Source: an uncultured bacterium
GTDB lineage: Bacteria > Cyanobacteriota > Vampirovibrionia > Gastranaerophilales > Gastranaerophilaceae
Direction: 5' to 3'
DNA length: 64,000 bases
NCBI GenBank assembly: GCA_949282195.1
Contig: CASDOW010000007.1
Span: 36,145-100,144 of the forward strand
Positions 36,394 to 45,972 of the stretch are shown piece after piece. Below the pieces are notes generated by a model that was not told the DNA's origin, ran no database searches, and worked only from the letters and a program-made list of their open reading frames with translations. The position numbers and the translations under genes are program-made. Numbering within the stretch: the stretch's first letter is position 1; each line of letters starts with the position of its first letter.

Positions 36394-36519
36394 AAATGTT
36401 ATAAAACTCCTAATTTATTGCTTTATTATCGTAAAAAACAAGATATTTGTTATCATATAAATATATTAATATTGTTTTTTTGGAGTATAATAAGTTTATA
36501 GAATTAAAAGGAATAGTTT

Positions 36520-37755
36520 ATGGGTTTAACACTTGCACAAAAAATCCTGTCTGAACACTCCAATAAACAGGTAAAAATTGGCGAATTAGTTATTGCAAAC
36601 ATTGATGTTTGCGCAACTCAAGACGGCACAGGTCCATTGGCTATTGATGAGTTTAAAAAACTAAATAAACCTTTGTGTAATCCTAAAAGAACCATTCTTT
36701 TTATTGACCATGCAGCACCTTCTCCTCGAAAAGAGCTTTCAAACGCCCATAAGAAAATTAGAGAATTTGCCAAAGAATATGGTGCAGTTTTGCAAGATAT
36801 CGGCTGCGGCGTATGTCATCAAAGATTAGTTGAAGATTACGTTAACCCCGGAGAAATTCTTGTCGGAGCTGATTCTCATACTTGTACATCAGGTGCTTTA
36901 GGTGCTTTTGCAACAGGCATGGGTTCAACTGATATTGCTGTTTCTATGGCATACGGAAAGACTTGGTTTAAAGTTCCAAGCTCCTATAAAATCGTTGTAA
37001 ACGGCGAATTTAAATATAATACATCATCAAAAGATTTAATGTTATATTTAATCGGCTTAATCGGTGCAGACGGTGCAACATATAAAGCACTTGAATTCTG
37101 TGGCAGCACCATTAAAAATATGTCTATGTCCGAACGTTTTACTTTAGCTAACATGGCTGTTGAAGCAGGAGCTAAAGCAGGGTTATTTGAAACAGATGAA
37201 AAAACATATGAATTTTTAAAATCAAGAAACAGAGAGGATAAATTTAAAGAAATAAAAATGGATGATGACGCTCAGTATGAAAGAATTATTGAAATTGACG
37301 CGTCTAAAATTGACTCAATGGTATCTTGTCCTCATACTGTAGATAATGTTAAAAAAGCATCCGAATTAAATGACATTAAAGTAAATCAAGTTTTTATAGG
37401 TACTTGCACAAACGGAAGAATTGAAGATTTAAGAATTGCAGCAAATATTCTGAAAGGTCACAAAGTACACCCTGAAGTACGATTAATTGTAGCCCCTGCC
37501 AGCAGAGATATATATATTCAAGCTTCAAAAGAAGGCTTGTTGGATATTTTTGTTGAAGCAGGTGCAAATTTCTTACCGGCAGGATGTGGTCCTTGTGTTG
37601 GAGTGCATGGCGGTATTTTAGGCGATGATGAAGTTTGTCTTGCAACCCAAAATCGCAATTTCCAAGGCAGAATGGGCAACACAAAGGGTTCTATCTACCT
37701 ATCCAGTCCTTATACTGCTGCAAAATCAGCTATAAAAGGCTATATCTGCGATTAA
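36520..37755 (+). CDS. second LeuC-like aconitase-family dehydratase large subunit
   Basis: 411-aa paralogue of the gene at 30844. The Fe-S ligands are conserved (GTCTNGR, GCGPCVGV), and so are [18 protein letters not shown] and NRNFQGRMGN. It differs in the active-site neighbourhood: IDHAAPSPRKELSNAHK and DIGCGVCHQ replace the DHFTPNKDI and GSMGIEHA blocks of the first copy. That pattern is found in LeuC-like enzymes of unclear substrate, such as dimethylmalate/homoaconitate-type dehydratases, so a second hydroxy-acid substrate is possible. No small subunit is adjacent. Convergent and 4 bases overlapping with the EF-hand gene. Confidence 0.82.
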   Translation: MGLTLAQKILSEHSNKQVKIGELVIANIDVCATQDGTGPLAIDEFKKLNKPLCNPKRTILFIDHAAPSPRKELSNAHKKIREFAKEYGAVLQDIGCGVCHQRLVEDYVNPGEILVGADSHTCTSGALGAFATGMGSTDIAVSMAYGKTWFKVPSSYKIVVNGEFKYNTSSKDLMLYLIGLIGADGATYKALEFCGSTIKNMSMSERFTLANMAVEAGAKAGLFETDEKTYEFLKSRNREDKFKEIKMDDDAQYERIIEIDASKIDSMVSCPHTVDNVKKASELNDIKVNQVFIGTCTNGRIEDLRIAANILKGHKVHPEVRLIVAPASRDIYIQASKEGLLDIFVEAGANFLPAGCGPCVGVHGGILGDDEVCLATQNRNFQGRMGNTKGSIYLSSPYTAAKSAIKGYICD

Positions 37756-39659
37756 ACCGGAACAAATACCCTATATGTAGCTCCTGCGTTAAGATATTTA
37801 TCTACTGATATATTTCCTGTAAAATCTGATATTTCATGACCTTGACCGTCAGAGATGAATACATGTCCGTATGGGCCGCCGTCATATTGGCTCCAGCTTA
37901 CAACAGCACCGGCAGGCAGTGATGTTAATTCATCTACTGAAACTTCCTCGGTTACTTCTTGCCAATCGGATCTGTTAGCTAAATTGTCTGCCCATTCATA
38001 GCCGTCCCCATATAGTCTGTAACCAAAGGCAGCTTCAATAGATTCACCTACACCTTTACCGCATTGTTTGCCTGAAGTGTGGTTATTTCCATGGAGTTCT
38101 AAGGCAGCATTAACTAATCCCATGCCTTTTTCTTCATTGTATTCAGAAAATCCGCCGATAGAATATTCTCTCAGTGTTTCTCTTGTTTCAACTGTGGCGA
38201 GAGCTGTTTCAATTTTATCTACTTCTTTTTGAGCGTCTTGAAGTTCACATCTTGCGTCAAAAAGCATAGTTTCTTTTACTGCTTCATAATCATTTTTGGC
38301 AGTATTGTAACTATCTAAATACTCTTGGAGTTCAGGGTATTTTTCTTGAATTTTATTTTCAATTCCTATTTTCACTTCTTCTTTTTGTGCTACCACCATT
38401 TCTTGCTGATTTTTTTCTTGATTTAATATGTCGAGTTGTTCTTGGGCTCTTTCAAGCTCTGATTTTATTTCGTTCTCTTTAGCTTTTGCTTCTTCTATTT
38501 TTGCTTTTAATCCGGAAATTTTGCTTTCAATTGCTGATTTTTCATCATCTTCAGCGCCAGAGAGTGATGTTTGTAATTCACTCAATTGAATTTCAAGCGA
38601 ACTTCTATTTGCATAGGTTGTTTGATAGCTTGTTTCAAGATTTGTGATAAGAACTTCTTGTTGTGATATTTCTATTTCTTTTTGTGCTAAAACATTTTTT
38701 TGTTCTTCAACAGCACTATTTGCTTGTTCTAACTCATCTTTTAAATCTTTATCACATGTTTCAACTTTTTCTTGATATATTTCATAAAGATTATCTACAT
38801 TTTCTTTTTTGGCTTTTATTTCGCTATCTGTACCATTTTCAATTTCATTGTATTTCGTTTGTTTTTCAGATAATGTTGTTTTAGCAGCTGCAAGCTCTTG
38901 TTCAAGCTCTTCTTTAGTCATATTACTTAGCGATTTTTCAGCTAAATCATAAGAAGTTGTATAGCTTGTAGTGCTAACAGAGTTAGTTTCAGTAGTTCTT
39001 CCGCCAGCAGCAAGTCTTTCACTTCTGCTTGAGCGTTGAGAAGCCCTGCTCTCGATTTCTGCGCTGGCAGATGCTCTTCTTTCTTCTCTTGTCATGCTGT
39101 CAGATGAACCATATCGAAATTCTTGAAATCTTTCGTTTTTGATTTCTTCAACAACGGTATTTATCCCCTCCATAACATCATCAAGGGATATATTCGTCCT
39201 GTCATTATCAAGTCCTTTAATTCTGGTTAAAAATGTCTGAATTTCACTTTTATTTAGTTCTCCGCTGCCGTCTTTATCTAAATAATCAATAACACTTTCA
39301 TCTTGTAAAAATACATTAAGTATATCAACGGTTAAATCGCCAAAAAAGTCATCAGATATTTCTTCATCTTCAGTTTGGGATGTATAAGGTTCACCTGTTC
39401 TTTGGCTTTTAAGATAGCGTTGGTATTCTGCTTCATCAACAAGTTGACCGTCTACTACTTCCATATCCATAATGTCACCTATATTTTTAGAAAATATAGA
39501 AGTAGTATCGATATTTAGGGTTTCATGTAAAAATTGCTTAAATTCATCACTATATTGAAAAATACTTGATGAACAATCTGTATCATATTGCTTATCAGAT
39601 GTTTCAGCAAGTTCTCTTAGAAATTGTTTAAAACCTGTTATTAAGGTTAAATTATCCAT
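37752..39659 (-). CDS. EF-hand, coiled-coil protein with C-terminal CHAP-like domain
   Basis: 635 aa in three parts. An N-terminal region with an EF-hand-like calcium loop (DKDGSGELNKSE, residues 128-139). A coiled coil at about residues 240-500, rich in Glu/Gln/Lys (EQLDILNQEKNQQE, LSELQTSLSGAED). A C-terminal domain with Cys533 in KQCGKGVGES and His599 in YGHVFISDGQGHE, the Cys/His layout of CHAP or NlpC/P60 amidases. No signal peptide, so it is either cytoplasmic or exported unconventionally. By analogy with PcsB-type coiled-coil hydrolases it may act in wall cleavage; the assignment of the last domain is inference. Confidence 0.7.
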   Translation of the reverse strand: MDNLTLITGFKQFLRELAETSDKQYDTDCSSSIFQYSDEFKQFLHETLNIDTTSIFSKNIGDIMDMEVVDGQLVDEAEYQRYLKSQRTGEPYTSQTEDEEISDDFFGDLTVDILNVFLQDESVIDYLDKDGSGELNKSEIQTFLTRIKGLDNDRTNISLDDVMEGINTVVEEIKNERFQEFRYGSSDSMTREERRASASAEIESRASQRSSRSERLAAGGRTTETNSVSTTSYTTSYDLAEKSLSNMTKEELEQELAAAKTTLSEKQTKYNEIENGTDSEIKAKKENVDNLYEIYQEKVETCDKDLKDELEQANSAVEEQKNVLAQKEIEISQQEVLITNLETSYQTTYANRSSLEIQLSELQTSLSGAEDDEKSAIESKISGLKAKIEEAKAKENEIKSELERAQEQLDILNQEKNQQEMVVAQKEEVKIGIENKIQEKYPELQEYLDSYNTAKNDYEAVKETMLFDARCELQDAQKEVDKIETALATVETRETLREYSIGGFSEYNEEKGMGLVNAALELHGNNHTSGKQCGKGVGESIEAAFGYRLYGDGYEWADNLANRSDWQEVTEEVSVDELTSLPAGAVVSWSQYDGGPYGHVFISDGQGHEISDFTGNISVDKYLNAGATYRVFVPV

Positions 39660-39761
39660 TACCGCTCCTTAATTTGCATAGTTTATATGCGTTAATTCAC
39701 ACATGCTACCTACACTAATTAAATACCACGATAATTAAATTTATTAACAAAAAACCAAAAA

Positions 39762-41651
39762 TTATTTAATAATATTTTTTAAATTTTCTAAAGAATTTTT
39801 ATACAGCCATTCTTGATATTCTCTTAAATTATTTTGCATTTGTTTATAGCTGTTATTATCCATATTGATTGCTTTTTCAATTGCATCAGGGTAATTTTCT
39901 TCTTTTTCATATAAAATTGAATTTTTATTATTCAAGCCATTAATAGGTGCAAAACCCTGAGTTATTATGCAAGGCTTTAAAAAGCCATACATTAATTGAA
40001 AATTACCGCTTGTGCCGGAGGTGTTGTATCTGATGTGTTCTGGGTCATCTTCATTGTATGATGTTAACATGAAATCCGCTTTTTCTAATTCATCATACAT
40101 TTTACTAAATGAAAGTCTGCCTTTTATATCAAAGAATTTATGTAATTCCTTGGGCAGGTGTTTAAGACTTCCCTTGCCTACAACGGTTACTTTGAAGTTT
40201 CTATAACCTTTTTTGTAAACTTCATAAAATGAATCAATAATCATTTTTGAATTTTTTTTGTTGGGTTTTATTGCTCCAATAGTTATAAAATTAGTAATAT
40301 CGGGGTTTTTATCGGTTATTTTTACATCTCCAAAATAATGAGGATTAATAACGATTGATTTTCCGTTTTTGTAATTAAGTTCTCTTAGTGTAATTAAATT
40401 TTCATTCCAAGTGTTTTTATCAAGCGCAAAACTTGCTTCATGCTCAACAAACAAAAGTTTTTTCTTGCCTGTATTAGGGTAAAAAGCTTGATATGCTCGG
40501 TCGTAGTGTACACAATCGCAAATTTTACCTACTGTTGTGACCATAACACCTTTTACATTATCAATTGGAGTGTTTTTAAAAAATTCTTTTATTTCTTTTT
40601 GAGATAATTTATTTAGTGTTAAATTTTTATCTTGAAATCGTGAAAAAAGCCCTTCTTTGTATCTTTCAGGAGTAACCAAGACGCTTACATGATAACCTAA
40701 ATCAAGAAGATATTTGCAAAATCCGGGGACTACTTCAGAGTGTGACTTAGAACATGGCTCCCAAACAATAAAAGTGTTATCTTTAATCAAGGGCGTTTTT
40801 AGAGTTTTTTTAAAAATCGGCAAAAATCCAAAAAGATAATATATTTCAGTATTTTCGTATTCTTTAATTCTTAATATTAAAATATTTTTAAGATATTTAA
40901 GGGATTTTACAATTGTTTTTTGTTTTTTTGAAAGCTCTATGTTGTTTTCTGCAAGAAAATTAATTAAGAATTTTTTAGCAAAATAAGCGTCTTGTTGTTT
41001 TTTGGGGGTTTGCTTCTTTTTAACTATTGATGAAGCGTTTGCTCGGTAATAATAGTTGATATCAGGTATGCAAATCATTTTATTTGAATTTTTTAATATT
41101 AAAGGTGTCCATAAAACATCTTCAAAATAAGCACCTGTTTTAAAAGGAAAATTTTTAACTATTGATGATTTATATATTTTATTCCACACATAACAGCATT
41201 TTGGAATATTACAGAGTTTAATTTTTTCTTCAAAAGTTTCTGCAACAATTTGCTTTTCATATTTAACCCTTGGTTTTGAATATGTTTTTCTTGTTCTAAT
41301 GATATTGCCTGCCGCAATATCGGCATTTTGTTCTTCAAGCGCATTGATTAATTTTTCATAAAAATTTAAATCTATCCAATCATCGCTGTCAATAAAGCTG
41401 ATATATTCCCCTTTTGCCTCTGAAATACCCTTGTTTCTTGCAGTTGATAGTCCTTGGTTTTCTTGGGTTATTATTTTTATTCTGTTATCTTTTTTTTGAA
41501 ATTCCTTTAAAATCTCTAAAGAATTATCGGTTGAGCCGTCATTTATACAAATTATTTCTAAATCTTTATAGGTTTGTCCAATAAGACTTTCCAAACATTC
41601 TTTTAAATAAATGCTTGTATTATATACCGGCACAACCACACTGATTGTCAT
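39762..41651 (-). CDS. two-domain glycosyltransferase (GT2 fused to GT1/GT4-like)
   Basis: 629 aa. N-terminal GT2 domain (about residues 1-270): SVVVPVYNTSIYLKECLESL, CINDGSTDNS and YISFIDSDDWID with the DxD metal site. C-terminal domain (about 285-629) resembles a GT-B enzyme, with HSEVVPGFCKYLLDLGYHVS, KFKVTVVGKGSLKHLP-type Rossmann block and the nucleotide-binding YNTSGTSGNFQLMYGF. Fusions like this build surface polysaccharides such as O-antigen or capsule. Stand-alone gene; the sugar specificities are unknown. Confidence 0.85.
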   Translation of the reverse strand: MTISVVVPVYNTSIYLKECLESLIGQTYKDLEIICINDGSTDNSLEILKEFQKKDNRIKIITQENQGLSTARNKGISEAKGEYISFIDSDDWIDLNFYEKLINALEEQNADIAAGNIIRTRKTYSKPRVKYEKQIVAETFEEKIKLCNIPKCCYVWNKIYKSSIVKNFPFKTGAYFEDVLWTPLILKNSNKMICIPDINYYYRANASSIVKKKQTPKKQQDAYFAKKFLINFLAENNIELSKKQKTIVKSLKYLKNILILRIKEYENTEIYYLFGFLPIFKKTLKTPLIKDNTFIVWEPCSKSHSEVVPGFCKYLLDLGYHVSVLVTPERYKEGLFSRFQDKNLTLNKLSQKEIKEFFKNTPIDNVKGVMVTTVGKICDCVHYDRAYQAFYPNTGKKKLLFVEHEASFALDKNTWNENLITLRELNYKNGKSIVINPHYFGDVKITDKNPDITNFITIGAIKPNKKNSKMIIDSFYEVYKKGYRNFKVTVVGKGSLKHLPKELHKFFDIKGRLSFSKMYDELEKADFMLTSYNEDDPEHIRYNTSGTSGNFQLMYGFLKPCIITQGFAPINGLNNKNSILYEKEENYPDAIEKAINMDNNSYKQMQNNLREYQEWLYKNSLENLKNIIK

Positions 41652-41813
41652 TACTCAACTCCTGAAATTTTGCTATTCTTTCTTGTATTTTAAAAGGAAT
41701 ATTCTTATTTTACAAGAGGTGTTTTGTTCTACAAAAAATTAACCGATGTAACTAATAGTATTTTATACTTTTATCTAATTTAAATATGAATAAATGATAA
41801 ATATTATTATTGA

Positions 41814-44504
41814 ATGAAAATTAAAATCATATTATTTATTTGTATTTTGTCCTTATCTTTAAAATCATATGCAGATAATATTAATGTAGCTAATTTTAAT
41901 GAGTTGATTCAATCGGGAAGTCAAAGCACAAGTGGTGATACTATAACTTTTATAAATAATTTAACATCAGATGAATCTATCGCAAATAATTTTTACACAA
42001 AAGATTTGATATTTATCGGTCAAGATTATAGTATGAACGGTTTAAATAATTATGGCGGTTTTGTATTAAGTGAAGGCAGCAATTTTGAGAATTTAAAAAT
42101 ACTTAATTTTAAAGGGCAATCGTATAACAATTCTTATTTTGCGGGCGCAATATATAATACTTCAGGTACAACAAATATATCAAGTGTTGAATTTAATGGA
42201 AATTATGCAGATTCCGGTAATAGAAATTTTGCTGTTGCAGGTGCTGTTTACAATATGAACAATGGAACAGTTTCAATAAATTCAAGCTTATTTAACAATA
42301 ATTATACAAATGGAGCAAGTGCACAAGGCGGCGCAATAGGAAATGAATCGGGAAATAATATTATAAATATTACTGATTCCGTATTTAATAATAATTACAC
42401 CGACGGAAGTGGCGTTTCTTATGGTGGAGCCATATATAACGGAAATGATGCAACAGTCAACATCAAAGACAGCTTATTTAATAACAATTATTCAATTACA
42501 AATGCTTCTCAGGTTTATTTATATGGAGGAAGTTTATACAACACAGGCAATATGAATATTGAAAACAGCTATTTTTCAAATAATCATATTGTCGGAGATT
42601 CAACTTCTTTTGCTTATGGCGGAGCAATTCACAATAACGGTGATTTAAACATCACTAATTCAACATTTAAAAACAATTATATTTCATCAGACATTGATGC
42701 TTCAGGGGGAGCAATTTATAATTATATAAACGGAAATTTGACAATTGAAAATTCGATTTTTGAAGATAATTACTTGACCGCTCAAAATGATAGAGGGGGT
42801 GCAATTGGTAATGAAGGAGTCTTGACCATTATCAACTCAACATTTAAAAATAATTATGACTCAAGCGGAGAAAATGATATTTTTACAATAAACACAATTA
42901 ATTTTAACGGAAGCGGCACGACAAATATTTTAGATGGCATTAGGGGTAGCGGTGAAATATATAAAAATGATGACGGCATATTAAATTTAGGCGGAAATAA
43001 TTCAAATTTCACGGGTAATTTTACCGTTAACCAAGGTAGTGTAAATCTTTTGGCAAACAGTTCATATTTTAATACTAAAATGACAAATTTTGCTAATGGA
43101 ATCAATTTCAATATGCAAAACGGGCAAATTGATAATGTTAATTTTGGAATTTTAACTTTGTTAGGGCAAGCCAACATTGGTGTTGACGTTGATTTTAATA
43201 CAAATACCATGGATACAATCAGCGCTTCTCATTTAACAGGTTTTGGTGATATTAACATTTTAAATCTTTCTTTTATAGGCGCTCCGACAGGTGATTATAT
43301 TGCTATTCCTTTTGCGGATTCAATTTTGAAAAATGTTGTCAAATATAATCCTCAAACAATTCAAACACCTATTTATGATTATTCTATATCATACAATTCA
43401 TCCGACGGATATTTAGATTTTAATAGAAGCGGTTTTAATTCAGGAATTTATGCTCCTATGGTAGCAGCGCAATTGGCAGGATATTTGGCGCAAGTCGATG
43501 TTTTTAATAATGTATTTTCAAATCTTGATATGGCTTTAATTCTGGATAAAGATAATAAAATTTCTTTCGAAAATCGAAATAAATACACTTATGAGGGTGA
43601 AAACGGGTTTATATATTCGCCTTTAGTTATCCCTGAGCAAAAAAACGGAATTTGGTTTAAACCATATACAACTTTTGAAAAAGTGCCCCTAAGAGGAGGT
43701 CCTGATGTATCAAATGTGGGCTATGGAGGAATATTCGGCGGCGAAAGCAAATTATTAAATTTAAAAAAAGGTTGGAAATTTTTATATGGCGGATATGGCG
43801 GATATAGCGGTTCTCATCAAGCTTATGACGGCATTGGAATATATAACAACGGGGGTTTCATCGGAGGCACTTTAGCATTTTATAAAAAGAACTTCTTTTC
43901 TTTGTGGACAGCTTCGGTTGGGGCAAACTCAGCAAAAGCAAATGCATATTTTGGAAATGATGATTTTACAATGTTAAACGCCGGAATTGCTCAAAAAACA
44001 GGAGTAAACATTCCTTTATTCGAAAACAAATTTGTAATGCAGCCAAGTGTAATGACATCATATTCATTTATCAATACTTTTGATTATACATACGCTGACA
44101 GCGTTTCAATTAATGCAGACCCCCTAAATGCGCTTCATATTGAACCGCAAATTAAATTAATAGGTAATTTTAAAGATTTATTTCAACCCTATTTATCTGT
44201 ATCTGTTATTTGGAATGTTCTTGATGATACTAAATTTAAAGCAAATGATGCATCACTTCCCGAATTATCAATAAAACCATATGTCAGATATGGCTTAGGT
44301 GTTCAAAAAAGATGGAAAGATAAATTTAGCGCTTTCTTTCAGGTGTATTTTACAAACGGAGGCAGAAACGGTGTCGGATTGCAAGCGGGGCTAAGGTGGG
44401 CTTTGGGTAAAGAAGGTGCTGCGCCAAGAAAAGTGAGTACAAAATTGCCTGATAAGGAAAAAACAGAAATATTAATCAATAATATAAAATTTGAAAAATT
44501 ATAA
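41814..44504 (+). CDS. autotransporter with Pmp-like GGAI/FxxN repeats
   Basis: Outer-membrane type V secretion protein, 896 aa. A signal peptide (IILFICILSLSLKSYA) is followed by a beta-helix passenger (about residues 60-450) with repeats of GGAIYN and F-x-N-N-Y. These GGA[IL] and FxxN motifs are the hallmark of the chlamydial polymorphic membrane proteins. A C-terminal autotransporter barrel begins near GIWFKPYTTFEKVPL and continues through glycine/aromatic strands (GGYGGYSGSH, GLQAGLRWALG); the last residue is Leu, after a short charged tail. Probable adhesin. No SD seen; start chosen at the signal peptide. Confidence 0.85.
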   Translation: MKIKIILFICILSLSLKSYADNINVANFNELIQSGSQSTSGDTITFINNLTSDESIANNFYTKDLIFIGQDYSMNGLNNYGGFVLSEGSNFENLKILNFKGQSYNNSYFAGAIYNTSGTTNISSVEFNGNYADSGNRNFAVAGAVYNMNNGTVSINSSLFNNNYTNGASAQGGAIGNESGNNIINITDSVFNNNYTDGSGVSYGGAIYNGNDATVNIKDSLFNNNYSITNASQVYLYGGSLYNTGNMNIENSYFSNNHIVGDSTSFAYGGAIHNNGDLNITNSTFKNNYISSDIDASGGAIYNYINGNLTIENSIFEDNYLTAQNDRGGAIGNEGVLTIINSTFKNNYDSSGENDIFTINTINFNGSGTTNILDGIRGSGEIYKNDDGILNLGGNNSNFTGNFTVNQGSVNLLANSSYFNTKMTNFANGINFNMQNGQIDNVNFGILTLLGQANIGVDVDFNTNTMDTISASHLTGFGDINILNLSFIGAPTGDYIAIPFADSILKNVVKYNPQTIQTPIYDYSISYNSSDGYLDFNRSGFNSGIYAPMVAAQLAGYLAQVDVFNNVFSNLDMALILDKDNKISFENRNKYTYEGENGFIYSPLVIPEQKNGIWFKPYTTFEKVPLRGGPDVSNVGYGGIFGGESKLLNLKKGWKFLYGGYGGYSGSHQAYDGIGIYNNGGFIGGTLAFYKKNFFSLWTASVGANSAKANAYFGNDDFTMLNAGIAQKTGVNIPLFENKFVMQPSVMTSYSFINTFDYTYADSVSINADPLNALHIEPQIKLIGNFKDLFQPYLSVSVIWNVLDDTKFKANDASLPELSIKPYVRYGLGVQKRWKDKFSAFFQVYFTNGGRNGVGLQAGLRWALGKEGAAPRKVSTKLPDKEKTEILINNIKFEKL

Positions 44505-44630
44505 ATTGTTTATAAGTTAAATTAATCGTACAATTAGCTTAACACCTTTTGTTTGTTGATTGACAGCTGTATGAAAAATTGTTTTAATAGATTTTATAGT
44601 TTTTTTTATAACGTAATAAAAGGTTAATAA

Positions 44631-45329
44631 ATGAAGATTTTTAAAATTATATTTTTGATTATATTGTCGATTATTTTTTCAAATTGTGCTTTTGCAAATG
44701 AACAAGATTTAATAAAAGAAAATGAAATTCAAACCAAAATTAATACTTGCGCATATAAAATTTTAAACAGCAATCAAATTCAAAATAAAATTATTTTTAC
44801 ATACGATGACACCGAGAAAAAAACCACTCTAAACAACAATAAAGCATTATTAAACAGAGAAGTTATAGTTTATGGGGATATTTATAAAAATATAGAAAAT
44901 GACGACGAATTAGCTGCTTTTTTATCGAGAGGAATAGTTATCGCAACAAGAAGCTACAATGGCGTTGCTAATGGATTTTTAAGAAGTTTGCAAATAAAAG
45001 CTGCACCTAAAAAGTTTGAAATAGTAGCAGATAAAAGAGCTGTTGATTATATGGTTAAATCAGGCTATCATCCAATAGGCTTAATAACATTCATACAAAA
45101 AACGGTTTCTCAAAGAAGACAAGATGTCATTTCAACTCATAACTTAGCCTCAAAAAGACTGGCTATAATTTATGAATATATTTATACAAAATACCCGTAT
45201 TATTTAAAAGAAAATCCATATTTTAATTCTGAAAGTTATCAAAATTTTCTTTTAACTTCATTAAACAACAGAAAACTACTGGAAGAAAAAATAAAAAATA
45301 ATTCAAAGGAAAATCTAAAATATGAATAA
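44631..45329 (+). CDS. degenerate M48-like protein lacking HExxH (pseudo-protease)
   Basis: 232 aa with a signal peptide (IFLIILSIIFSNCAFA). The layout follows periplasmic M48 (BepA-like) proteases: DDELAAFLSRGIVIATRSYNG corresponds to the region where E-L-A-x-x-x-x-HE-x-x-H normally lies, and EIVADKRAVDYMVKSGYHP to the ExxAD...GY block. The HExxH itself is replaced by SRGIV, so zinc catalysis is not expected. That reading is inference from block order. It lies 126 bases after the autotransporter gene and overlaps the next gene by 8 bases, so it may help outer-membrane or surface-protein assembly as a chaperone. Confidence 0.6.
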   Translation: MKIFKIIFLIILSIIFSNCAFANEQDLIKENEIQTKINTCAYKILNSNQIQNKIIFTYDDTEKKTTLNNNKALLNREVIVYGDIYKNIENDDELAAFLSRGIVIATRSYNGVANGFLRSLQIKAAPKKFEIVADKRAVDYMVKSGYHPIGLITFIQKTVSQRRQDVISTHNLASKRLAIIYEYIYTKYPYYLKENPYFNSESYQNFLLTSLNNRKLLEEKIKNNSKENLKYE

Positions 45330-45894
45330 GATTTTAATTACAATAATTACTTTTTTATATTTTACCTTTCCTGCAAATTGTCTTGAGAATGATTTTATTG
45401 TAGATGAATTTTTATTAAATAAAAATCTTGAAGAACCATATATAAACACTAATTACAATTATCAAAGTACAAAATATATTCCAATTAAGATTTTAATAAC
45501 TGAACCGATTAAATCGGAAAAAGATATTTACGAAGGACAGATTTTAAAATTTAAAACAGTGGAAAACGTGTTTGAAAATAGAAAAATAATCATAAAAAAA
45601 GACACACTAATCGCAGCAAGAGTCGAAACAATAATCAGAAACGGAATGAATGGTATTCCTGCAAGCATTATTATAGGAAATTTTCAAATTCCTGAAATAA
45701 ATTCAAATAATTTACAATTTGAATTTGAAAAATACGGACTTGATTTAAGTCTTTTGGTTTTCCCGATAAAATGGGCGCTCACACCCCTGCCGCCACTGGG
45801 TTCATTAACTAATTTTATTAAAGGCGGACACGCCAAAATTAAACAAAATCAGATTATTACCATAAATTATTATTTAAATTCTTTACCAAAGTAA
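45322..45894 (+). CDS. secreted orphan protein
   Basis: 190 aa, not recognised. The N-terminal signal peptide is ILITIITFLYFTFPANC. The mature part is beta-rich, with a block KKDTLIAARVETIIRNGMNGIPASI that resembles the domain found in conjugation and secretion beta-barrel proteins, without a full match. A short hydrophobic segment FPIKWALTPLPPLG lies near the C-terminus. It overlaps the M48-like gene by 8 bases, so the two are likely translated together, and both follow the autotransporter. Probably periplasmic or outer-membrane associated. Confidence 0.6.
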   Translation: MNKILITIITFLYFTFPANCLENDFIVDEFLLNKNLEEPYINTNYNYQSTKYIPIKILITEPIKSEKDIYEGQILKFKTVENVFENRKIIIKKDTLIAARVETIIRNGMNGIPASIIIGNFQIPEINSNNLQFEFEKYGLDLSLLVFPIKWALTPLPPLGSLTNFIKGGHAKIKQNQIITINYYLNSLPK

Positions 45895-45972
45895 CAACTC
45901 ATATTTTCAACAAAAGATTTTGTATTTCTCGCTTAAATATATCTCTTACAAAAATTTAAATACACTAAAACA

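Noticed and set aside
37752..39659. Signal peptide on the EF-hand/CHAP-like protein
   Set aside because: The N-terminus (MDNLTLITGFKQFLREL) is amphipathic and charged, with no hydrophobic core or cleavage site.
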